IMG/VR virus record: IMGVR_UViG_3300027985_000369
Coordinates: 1 to 40,420 of that record
DNA: 40,420 nucleotides
Reading direction: 5' to 3' (one strand)
Source: a virus
Positions 1-5,086 of the stretch are shown here, piece by piece (position 1 is the first letter of the stretch; each line of letters begins with the position of its first letter). The position numbers were made by a program, and so were the translations under genes. The notes beneath the pieces were generated by a model. That model saw only the letters and a list, made by a program, of their open reading frames with translations, had not been told where the DNA came from and did not search any database.

Positions 1-73
1 CTTTTGAATGTTTCACGGGGCAATAGTAGCACCGTTTGAAAAAGGCACTTATTCAAAAAAATCCACAAACGAG
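1..73. repeat. Terminal direct repeat, copy 1 (circle junction)
   Basis: Bases 1-73 match bases 40348-40420 at 72 of 73 positions; the only difference is G at 45 against T at 40392. The repeat lies between the HNH gene and the ribosome-binding site of terS. Genes on both sides belong to one leftward operon, so joining the ends restores a normal gene order. The simplest reading is an assembly overlap of a circular or circularly permuted genome. A true short terminal repeat is possible but less likely because of the mismatch. Confidence 0.9.
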
Positions 74-105
74 AGGGCGCGCGGTTTCCAGGCCGGTCCG
101 ACTTT

Positions 106-441
106 TCACTTTTCAGCCACCCCCCCGTATCCGTCACCAGACGACCTTTTCTCAGCCTCTGCGGCGCTCTTCTCTTGATGGTGCCTGTAGCAAAGCCACT
201 GCCGGTTCTCGTCGCTCTCATGGCCTCCTAGATGCAGCGGGACGATGTGGTCTAGCTCGTCACCGAATCCGACAAGGCCCTGACGCTTGCACTCGGCGCA
301 GACGCGCGGGTTGTCTCGCGTGAATTTCTTCTGCAGAGCGTATAGGCTGTTCCCAGTGATGCGCTTCGTCCCATGAACACTTCTCACCTTGTCTTGCTTA
401 AGCGATCCGACGCGCGGCTTGACTGTCTTCATTCCAGTCAT
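106..441 (-). CDS. HNH endonuclease next to terminase
   Basis: This 111-residue protein carries an HNH nuclease fold: an early Cys pair (C48, C51), the core DHIVPLHLGG with D64 and H65, N79, and a closing C84-x2-HH (H87, H88) with C84 as a further metal ligand. Its ATG overlaps the ninG stop as ATGA, so the two are translationally coupled. Across the circle junction the next gene is terS, about 115 bases downstream. HNH proteins beside the terminase are common in HK97-type phages and are known in some of them to assist terminase cutting at cos. That role here is inferred from family and position. Confidence 0.9.
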   Translation of the reverse strand: MTGMKTVKPRVGSLKQDKVRSVHGTKRITGNSLYALQKKFTRDNPRVCAECKRQGLVGFGDELDHIVPLHLGGHESDENRQWLCYRHHQEKSAAEAEKRSSGDGYGGVAEK

Positions 442-1016
442 TTCCGTTTCTTCATAATCCTGGTTTTCCTGCGAAACAAGGCGGCCAGCCTGATCAGGTA
501 TTCGTCGTCGTAGCGACGGCTTCGCGGAGCCGACTTGAGGAAATCAAGCCTTTCCTGGCCATACCGCTCGACGATTCCGCGCTCGTGCTCGGCAACCATC
601 CCGCCTTCTCGGTGATTGCACACCGAGCACTGCTTGTTGATGTTGCGTAAGTCGAAGCGCAGGAATGAACTACGGCCGCGTGGAATGAGGTGGCCGGCGT
701 GCCACTGACCGTCCCATGTCGCCGGCTTGTCGCAACTGATACACCCATGTTCATGGTCACGGACGCGAACGTAGGCGTTGATTGCGTCCTGAGCCTTGCT
801 TGCTAGATACCCAGGGCGAAGCCTGGCGAGCTTTGCTTTGACCGTCTTTCTGTCGGCTACCTCGGCGATGCGCTCGGCTTTGGCTCGCTGCTTGCGTTGT
901 TTCTCTATGGTTTCGAGCGCGAATGTCGTCTGGCACTCTGGAGAGTTGCAGACTCGACCGGGCTGCATTGAGCGGGATGGCTTGTAGAGGGTTGAGCAGT
1001 AGCGGCAGCGTGGCAT
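438..1016 (-). CDS. ninG: NinG (Rap-like) recombination protein
   Basis: The 192-residue protein matches the lambda NinG/Rap family, structure-specific nucleases that help resolve recombination intermediates. Visible features are an amino-terminal zinc-binding set (C4, C7, C23, C28), a basic helical linker, then an HNH-like carboxy half with a Cys pair (CISC), a GHLIPRG block and a CSVCN block. The start MPRCRYC at 1016 was chosen because the zinc motif begins there; upstream codons in frame look non-coding. It has no clear Shine-Dalgarno sequence, perhaps because its natural leader was displaced by the cassette array that begins about 56 bases upstream. Stop overlaps the HNH start. Confidence 0.85.
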   Translation of the reverse strand: MPRCRYCSTLYKPSRSMQPGRVCNSPECQTTFALETIEKQRKQRAKAERIAEVADRKTVKAKLARLRPGYLASKAQDAINAYVRVRDHEHGCISCDKPATWDGQWHAGHLIPRGRSSFLRFDLRNINKQCSVCNHREGGMVAEHERGIVERYGQERLDFLKSAPRSRRYDDEYLIRLAALFRRKTRIMKKRK

Positions 1017-1106
1017 GATGTAAAAGTTGGCTATCTCTGGTGTTATGCGGCGCGGGCGCCGTCTATCATGCGTTAGATAGCACTTCCGCTCTCCGTAAAA
1101 ATGTTC

Positions 1107-1134
1107 TTGAAATATCTTGTTTTGTGTGTATAAT
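1107..1134 (+). promoter_or_regulatory. Sigma70-like promoter inside cassette 1
   Basis: A TTGAAA -35 box (1107-1112) and a perfect TATAAT -10 box (1129-1134) are separated by 16 bases. It lies inside cassette 1, about 65 bases before the first plus-strand gene, and points against the surrounding phage operon. A cassette with its own promoter does not need an integron Pc promoter to be expressed. Confidence 0.8.
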
Positions 1135-1200
1135 ACAAGTAATGGAGTAAGCGCAATCGCGCAACTGGCACCTCGCAGGATCAGGGGTAAGGAGCAAAAA

Positions 1201-1380
1201 ATGGAACATGCGAGCGACGTTACCAAGGTCTACACCGTCACCCTCCCGAACGGAAAGCAGCAGATGTTCGAAGAAACCAAGGAAGGAGTTTTTTACGCCG
1301 CCACCTCCAACCGCGTCCAGAACTTCGCCGCAGGGCTTGAAAAAGTAAAAGCGATGGGCGGAACCGTCGAAATCAAATAA
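1201..1380 (+). CDS. Small cassette-borne protein of unknown function
   Basis: A 59-residue protein starting MEHASDVTKVYTVTL. The start at 1201 follows a strong AAGGAG ribosome-binding site at six bases spacing, downstream of the cassette promoter. It has no membrane segment or cysteine. The pattern of short beta-type stretches (VYTVTLPNG, GVFYAA, GGTVEIK) suggests a small alpha/beta fold. It is followed after 18 bases by the ribbon-helix-helix-like gene, so the two form a two-gene unit with the layout of a toxin-antitoxin or repressor-effector pair. No family was recognised. The long open frame on the opposite strand (1066-1791) competes for the same DNA but reads less like a protein. Confidence 0.7.
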   Translation: MEHASDVTKVYTVTLPNGKQQMFEETKEGVFYAATSNRVQNFAAGLEKVKAMGGTVEIK

Positions 1381-1398
1381 CTGTAAGAGGATGCGGCC

Positions 1399-1815
1399 AT
1401 GAACCATGACAATCGTGGCCGCCTTACCGTCGATCTCGGCGGTAATTGGCGGCTCTACGCAAACAACCTCCCTGTCTCTGGAAAAGCCATTGGCCTTGTC
1501 ACCAAAGACGGAATGACTGGAGCGTTGGTGCATATAGGGAGCACTGGCGTGTATGTCCGCCTCAATGCCGGAGCGATGGTTGCGCTTCCGCAGGCCAAAG
1601 TACATGCCGCAATTGATGCTGCCCGCGCCGGGTCGCACGGCGGCCCTGGTCGTGGGCAAGGTCTCAAAGCCGCCGACGGCGCAACGGGCTTGGAGCGTAA
1701 AAACGTCAGTCTCGACGCAGAAAGCATTGCAGTACTCACGGCCTTCGGTGGCGGTGAGTTGTCTCTTGGTATTCGTCGGGCTGTTGCTCATCTTAAGTCC
1801 TCCGGCGCTCTCTAA
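1399..1815 (+). CDS. Ribbon-helix-helix-like protein in cassette 1
   Basis: A 138-residue protein. The first 70 residues form a compact beta-rich region (GRLTVDLGGNWRLYANNL, TGALVHIGSTGVYVRLN). The last 40 residues resemble a ribbon-helix-helix DNA-binding unit: a short strand RKNVSLDAES, then helices around IAVLTAFGGG and LSLGIRRAVAHL. A ribosome-binding site AGAGG precedes the ATG by eight bases. The TAA stop lies inside the 1L box of attC-D (CTCTAAC), which is typical of canonical cassette genes. It could autoregulate the upstream promoter as an antitoxin or repressor would. The fold assignment is from pattern only. Confidence 0.7.
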   Translation: MNHDNRGRLTVDLGGNWRLYANNLPVSGKAIGLVTKDGMTGALVHIGSTGVYVRLNAGAMVALPQAKVHAAIDAARAGSHGGPGRGQGLKAADGATGLERKNVSLDAESIAVLTAFGGGELSLGIRRAVAHLKSSGAL

Positions 1816-1869
1816 CTATCGCTTCCAGCCGACGGCCCTGACGGGCCTCGGCTGAAGCTAGCGTTGGGC
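1810..1869 (+). repeat. attC-D integron recombination site
   Basis: A 60-base attC in plus orientation: 1L CTCTAAC (1810-1816), 5-base spacer, 2L CTTCCAGC, 21-base centre, 2R GCTGAAG, 5-base spacer, 1R GTTGGGC (1863-1869). 2L pairs with 2R perfectly except for one extra C in 2L, as in classical aadA-type attC sites. The centre folds further (CGA/TCG with another extra C, then GGCCC/GGGCC around a TGAC loop). It ends cassette 1. Confidence 0.9.
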
Positions 1870-2090
1870 GGCACAATCGGAGCGTCGCTCCACATCGCGT
1901 CATCGCTGGCATTCGAAAGCCAAAATCCATCCAAGTCATCCTCGTCCTCGTCGTGGCCAATCATGCCGAGCGTGTACATCAGCCCGTCAGCGCCGCCGTT
2001 GAATACAAAAACCGGCTGCAATGCCCACGAACCCGGAAGCTCATACCAATACCAGCCAGGCGCCACGGGTTTGTTCTTCGTCATTTTCAT
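1812..2090 (-). CDS. Cassette 2 protein, unknown function
   Basis: A 92-residue protein with an amino-terminal aromatic block PGWYWYELPGSW, a middle acidic run (HDEDEDDLDGFW) and a serine/glycine-rich tail. The start follows AAAGGAA at five bases spacing. The last 20 or so residues are encoded by attC-D itself and the stop falls in its 1L box, so the tail of the protein depends on which cassette lies next. It reads against the attC direction but with the phage early operon. The aromatic GWYWY start recalls small phage proteins that modify or display text-like short domains, but no family can be named. Confidence 0.7.
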   Translation of the reverse strand: MKMTKNKPVAPGWYWYELPGSWALQPVFVFNGGADGLMYTLGMIGHDEDEDDLDGFWLSNASDDAMWSDAPIVPPNASFSRGPSGPSAGSDS

Positions 2091-2115
2091 GTTGGTTCCT
2101 TTCCGGGCGTCATCC

Positions 2116-2183
2116 GCCCAACATTTCAGTCAACGCGGACCTTCGCGGCTACGCCGCTCGGCCCGTTACTGCCAGCGTTCGGC
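2116..2183 (+). repeat. attC-C integron recombination site
   Basis: A 68-base attC: 1L GCCCAAC (2116-2122), 5-base spacer, 2L AGTCAACG, 28-base centre with a GCGGC/GCCGC hairpin, 2R CGTTACT, 6-base spacer, 1R GTTCGGC (2177-2183). 2L equals the reverse complement of 2R plus one extra C. It ends cassette 2, whose first bases after 1863 exactly complement this 1L. Confidence 0.9.
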
Positions 2184-2184
2184 G

Positions 2185-2385
2185 TCACAGGTAGTAGGCC
2201 CGCTTGCACCGTAGCGGCTTACCAACACCGACAGCTTCGCCACGCCTGACTCGCTTCCAGAACTCGATCCCGTTGTCGTCATCCACCGAGAAGAGGATGG
2301 AGCGCGGCATGGCCTTGACTGCGGCCTTGACGGCTTCGATTGCCGCCGCTTCTTTCTCGGTGATGGTTACTTTTTTATTTGCCAT
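2185..2385 (-). CDS. Cassette 3 protein, unknown function
   Basis: A 66-residue basic protein: an amino-terminal helix rich in Lys, Glu and Ala (ITEKEAAAIEAVKAAVKAM), then SILFSVDDDNGIEFWKRVRRGEAVG. The ATG follows AAGGAA at five bases. The stop lies two bases from the attC-C 1R box. It occupies cassette 3 almost completely and reads with the phage early operon, against the attC direction. No known domain was recognised; size and charge would fit a small phage regulatory or nuclease-inhibiting protein, but that is only a possibility. Confidence 0.7.
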   Translation of the reverse strand: MANKKVTITEKEAAAIEAVKAAVKAMPRSILFSVDDDNGIEFWKRVRRGEAVGVGKPLRCKRAYYL

Positions 2386-2412
2386 TTCTTTTCCTTCTTA
2401 GTTAAAAGTGCC

Positions 2413-2498
2413 GCCGAACACAGCGGTCGATGTCGCGCCTTTCGGCGCTGGACCTTCGGCAACTGGCGTTGCCTCGGCCCATCACCTAAGCGTTAGAA
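2413..2498 (+). repeat. attC-B integron recombination site
   Basis: An 86-base attC: 1L GCCGAAC (2413-2419), 5-base spacer, 2L GGTCGATG, 47-base centre, 2R CATCACC, 5-base spacer TAAGC, 1R GTTAGAA (2492-2498). 2L is the reverse complement of 2R with one extra C at position 4. The centre holds the hairpin GGCAAC/GTTGCC with a four-base loop. Nearly identical to attC-A apart from the outer boxes and a few central bases. Confidence 0.9.
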
Positions 2499-2665
2499 GG
2501 CAAAGCCCTATCCCGCGCAAACTGGATCAGCACGCACATTGGCTCCATCGGAATGTTCTGCGGCTTCCGCTTGCCGTTGCAAATTTCGCTTATGACACGC
2601 TCAAGCTCATCGGCAAATTTCAGCGCCTCTTCATCTGTGGGCGAGTGTTCGCATCCAACTTTCAT
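2486..2665 (-). CDS. Cassette 4 protein, unknown function
   Basis: A 59-residue protein starting MKVGCEHSPTDEEALKFAD. The start at 2665 is preceded by AAAGGA at six bases; the frame stays open further upstream through attC-A but without a start signal. A central helix (DEEALKFADELERVISEIC) is followed by a basic linker and MEPMCVLIQFARDRAL. The last residues SNA and the TAG stop are encoded within attC-B. Same orientation as the phage operon and opposite to the attC direction. No family recognised. Confidence 0.65.
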   Translation of the reverse strand: MKVGCEHSPTDEEALKFADELERVISEICNGKRKPQNIPMEPMCVLIQFARDRALPSNA

Positions 2666-2697
2666 TTTTCGTCCTTTCTTTGTGTTGACCGCAGCAC

Positions 2698-2780
2698 TTC
2701 TAACACTCCGGTCGATGTCGCGCTTCGCGCTGGACCTTCGGCAACTGGCGTTGCCTCGGCCCATCACCTAAGCGTTGTGC
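2698..2780 (+). repeat. attC-A integron recombination site
   Basis: An 83-base attC: 1L TTCTAAC (2698-2704), 5-base spacer, 2L GGTCGATG, 44-base centre, 2R CATCACC, 5-base spacer TAAGC, 1R GTTGTGC (2774-2780). Same extra C in 2L as the other sites. It is the last site of the array. The 1R box continues directly into phage sequence, and the last codons of the methyltransferase gene are read from it. Confidence 0.9.
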
Positions 2781-3253
2781 CCCACTACCACGAAGCCGAG
2801 GCCGCTATGCCTGAGTGCGTCCAGGTTGTCGCTGCCGTAGGCCACCAGTGCTATCGGGGCGCCGCTGTTGAATGCCGCCCGCCGTCCGTCCACGTAGTGA
2901 AAGTGCGGGCGCCCTTTGAGGAACAGAACACCGTCTGCCGATCCCCATACCGTTTCGTAAAACATCGCCATCTCGGTGCGCGCCGGTATCAAAGCAACCC
3001 CGTTGCCGTGGTCGCGCATTTTCCGCAACCACTTCACCGACTCGCGCCCGAATGGCGGGTTGCACCACACCCGTCCAGCCCAGGGCAGCGCAAGTCCATC
3101 GTCCTGCACCGTGTAGTGCCGGGCCGCTGTTTCCCACGGCCGCACCACTGGAGCGCACGGGTCGAGGTCAAACGCTCCGAGCGCCCGCAGGATCTCCGGC
3201 GGCGTCAGCCATTCGTCGTGCCCGCCGTTCTTCTGGTGTGCGCTCAAACCCAT
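2768..3253 (-). CDS. Phage DNA N6-adenine methyltransferase (Dam-like)
   Basis: This 161-residue protein fits the phage Dam family that methylates adenine in DNA with S-adenosylmethionine. Visible features are the amino-terminal DEWLTPPEIL block, the FDLDPCA motif at 28-34 and the catalytic NPPF at 65-68 (the N/DPPY-type motif). In phages such enzymes commonly protect DNA from host restriction. A GAGGG ribosome-binding site inside the preceding gene lies seven bases before the ATG. The final residues HNA and the TAG stop fall in attC-A, so the cassette insertion may have replaced the original end of the gene. Confidence 0.88.
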   Translation of the reverse strand: MGLSAHQKNGGHDEWLTPPEILRALGAFDLDPCAPVVRPWETAARHYTVQDDGLALPWAGRVWCNPPFGRESVKWLRKMRDHGNGVALIPARTEMAMFYETVWGSADGVLFLKGRPHFHYVDGRRAAFNSGAPIALVAYGSDNLDALRHSGLGFVVVGHNA

Positions 3254-3256
3254 CTA

Positions 3257-3721
3257 TCAGCCCTCACCCACAAACGATTCCGCCATCTCAGCAATCTGCT
3301 CTTCACTGAGATTCGGCCAATACCGATCAGCAATCGTCCGGCAGATTCCCTTTGCCGCTTCCTGGTACTCGCCCTCGTCCAGCGACTCGAACGACAGGCT
3401 GCGCGGGATGAACTGGATCAGCATTCCGTAGCCAGGGACGTGAATGCCGATTTCCTCGCAAAACACCTTTCCCTCAATTTGCAAACGTTTAATTGCGCGA
3501 TGCGAATCGAGCCCTGAGAAAGCATCGATGTTCGCCACGACCAACTGACCGATGCGATGCACTAGCCGGTTGAACTTCGGATTGCGCGGCTTCACCAGCT
3601 CGGCAGCAAGCAAGTCGCCGACGTGGTAATTCCGCTCGCGCAGCTTCGACGCGGCATAGTTGTCCGCAGGGACGAGGCAGCCACGATCAACGCGGAGGTA
3701 GATGCGTTCGCGCTTGGTCAT
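3257..3721 (-). CDS. Conserved phage protein, DUF1367-like
   Basis: A 154-residue protein resembling the DUF1367 phage family: an amino-terminal LVPADNYAASKL segment, then the basic KPRNPKFNRLVHRIGQLV block that marks that family, and a carboxy region with IADRYWPNL. The family has no established function but usually sits near replication and recombination genes, as here. Its ATG overlaps the stop of the preceding gene (ATGA), placing it in the tightly packed early operon. Assignment is by motif recall and moderately sure. Confidence 0.75.
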   Translation of the reverse strand: MTKRERIYLRVDRGCLVPADNYAASKLRERNYHVGDLLAAELVKPRNPKFNRLVHRIGQLVVANIDAFSGLDSHRAIKRLQIEGKVFCEEIGIHVPGYGMLIQFIPRSLSFESLDEGEYQEAAKGICRTIADRYWPNLSEEQIAEMAESFVGEG

Positions 3722-4050
3722 TTCTCTCCCCTCGCAAGATCCTCTGCGATAAACGCCGCCAATTCATCAACTGTCGCCACCGTCCGCATTTCCTGGCCGA
3801 CGAACCCGATGTTCAACGGACGCTCGCCGAAGTGGTTTTCACACCACCATGATTCGAGCGTTCCAAAATCCCAGCCGATTTGATCCGCTACCTGGCGCGT
3901 GTAGGCGCTCATAAGCCCATAGACGGAATCACCGAGCGGGCTTTCGACCACCGGGCCGGCGACTGCTGCAAGCTGATCCATGCGCTCTTCGCAGAGCTGC
4001 ATTGAGGTCTGCCAGGCGGTCAGGATGTGGAGGATTTTTGTTTCGGTCAT
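3718..4050 (-). CDS. Phage early protein, unknown function
   Basis: A 110-residue acidic protein, mostly helical by composition, with a Trp-rich centre (GWDFGTLESWWCENHFGE). Both ends overlap neighbours as ATGA, which supports real translation and coupling between the helicase-loader region and the methyltransferase. No recognisable domain. Confidence 0.75.
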   Translation of the reverse strand: MTETKILHILTAWQTSMQLCEERMDQLAAVAGPVVESPLGDSVYGLMSAYTRQVADQIGWDFGTLESWWCENHFGERPLNIGFVGQEMRTVATVDELAAFIAEDLARGEK

Positions 4051-4325
4051 GCTTGGCCAGACTCTTCAATGCGCCGCTGCTTCCAGGCCGCTCGAACGTC
4101 ATCACGCAACCTGTCAGCCGCTTCCTTGCCGCGATTTTTCTCGACCTTGTCGAAATACTCTGCGGCCTTGTTCCCGTCCGGGTAATACCGGCGCATCACA
4201 GACTTGATTTCGTAGCTGTGAAGATCGTCGGCGGCCAGTGACTCGGCGTTATCGACGCCGGATTCCTGCATGATCGCCAGGCGCTCGGAATGGTGCTCGA
4301 CCATGGATTCGAAGAGGTCGGTCAT
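4047..4325 (-). CDS. Phage early protein, unknown function
   Basis: A 92-residue charged, probably all-helical protein (MTDLFESMVEHHSER...). The start at 4325 was chosen over 4349 because its ATG overlaps the stop of the helicase loader as ATGA, the pattern seen throughout this operon. It contains a segment VMRRYYPDGNKAAEYFDKV with regular aromatic spacing. No known family. Position directly after the helicase loader suggests a replication accessory role. Confidence 0.75.
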   Translation of the reverse strand: MTDLFESMVEHHSERLAIMQESGVDNAESLAADDLHSYEIKSVMRRYYPDGNKAAEYFDKVEKNRGKEAADRLRDDVRAAWKQRRIEESGQA

Positions 4326-5086
4326 GCCTTCCCCCGGTACGATTCCCAATTGAACGGAATAACATTTCCGCCATCCTCTTTCATGCGATCAAGGACGCGC
4401 TCGCCGAGGAAGGCAAAAACTTCGTCGGTCGATAGGTTCGATAGCAGCAGACATGATTTACGCTTCTCGTACCGCTCGTTGAGAATGTCGAACATGATCA
4501 GCTTTTCTGTTTCGCTACCGAACTGAACACCAACCTCGTCGAGGATCAACAGATCGGGCTCGACCAGCGCAGCTATCGCGCCACTTTCAGTCTGTCCGCG
4601 ATTTCCGCCCCACGTATCTTTTACACGGCGGATTGCCCGCATGACGGTGCAGAACAGAACTGAATAGCCGTTCTCCATCAAAGCAAGGCCGATACCGGCG
4701 GCCAGGTGGGTCTTTCCGGTTCCGGGTTTCCCGACAAACACCGCGGATTGGCCGGTGATGTACGCATGCTTTTCGAAGCCTGCCGCAAAGCTTTTGGCAA
4801 ATTCCAGCGCGCGCTTCTTGCCTTCGCTGTCGGCGACGTAATCGGACAATTTCCGGTCACGGAAACGGTACGGAATGCCAGATTCGCCAAGCTTCTGCTC
4901 CCAGCGACGACGGCGTTCTTCTCGGTCACGCAGCGACTTTTCGGCATCCTCCTTTTCTTTCCGAATCTGTTCGCACACCGGGCAGCGCGACCAAATCGAC
5001 CCGAATACATTGCGGCTTTGGTAGTCGCCGTGATGCTCGCAAGTCGCTTCCTTGGTCTGCAAAACAAGCTTGTCGATGGCGTTCAT
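4322..5086 (-). CDS. dnaC: DnaC-like replicative helicase loader (AAA+ ATPase)
   Basis: A 254-residue AAA+ ATPase of the DnaC/IstB type, which loads the replicative helicase at the origin. An amino-terminal zinc-binding element (C16, H18, with C35 and C38 in CPVC) is followed by a basic helix, Walker A GKPGTGKT at 119-126 and Walker B LLILDEVG at 179-186, then a sensor region LLLSNLS. The ATG overlaps the replication initiator's stop (ATGA) and has a GGAGG site six bases upstream. The pairing initiator-then-loader resembles lambda O and P in arrangement. Confidence 0.92.
   Translation of the reverse strand: MNAIDKLVLQTKEATCEHHGDYQSRNVFGSIWSRCPVCEQIRKEKEDAEKSLRDREERRRRWEQKLGESGIPYRFRDRKLSDYVADSEGKKRALEFAKSFAAGFEKHAYITGQSAVFVGKPGTGKTHLAAGIGLALMENGYSVLFCTVMRAIRRVKDTWGGNRGQTESGAIAALVEPDLLILDEVGVQFGSETEKLIMFDILNERYEKRKSCLLLSNLSTDEVFAFLGERVLDRMKEDGGNVIPFNWESYRGKA

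Larger units (their letters stand above)
1072..2780 (+). mobile_element. Integron-type gene cassette array without integrase (CALIN-like)
   Basis: Four attC sites (1810-1869, 2116-2183, 2413-2498, 2698-2780) separate four cassettes with boundaries after the G of GTT at 1072, 1863, 2177, 2492 and 2774. For cassettes 2, 3 and 4 the GTT-type heptamer at the left boundary is the exact reverse complement of the 1L heptamer of the same cassette's attC (GTTGGGC/GCCCAAC, GTTCGGC/GCCGAAC, GTTAGAA/TTCTAAC). Cassette 1 matches at six of seven (GTTAGAT/CTCTAAC). That is the expected signature of cassettes that were once circles. No tyrosine recombinase gene is in the window. The left end is a bare GTTAGAT core without a full attC. 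The array interrupts the leftward early operon between the methyltransferase gene and ninG. Confidence 0.88.

Noticed and set aside
36-323. 95-codon plus-strand frame at the left end
   Set aside because: It is antisense to the HNH gene, whose motifs are clear.
1066-1791. 241-codon minus-strand frame as the main gene of cassette 1
   Set aside because: The plus strand has a full promoter, two good ribosome-binding sites and more natural proteins; the minus frame looks like antisense openness of GC-rich codons. Kept as a finding, not a gene.
1072-2780. CRISPR array or tandem repeat instead of attC sites
   Set aside because: The repeats differ in length (60-86 bases), spacers hold genes with start signals, and the boxes follow attC rules rather than uniform direct repeats.
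2408-3517. 369-codon plus-strand frame
   Set aside because: It runs through two attC sites and the antisense of the methyltransferase and DUF1367-like genes, and has no ribosome-binding site.
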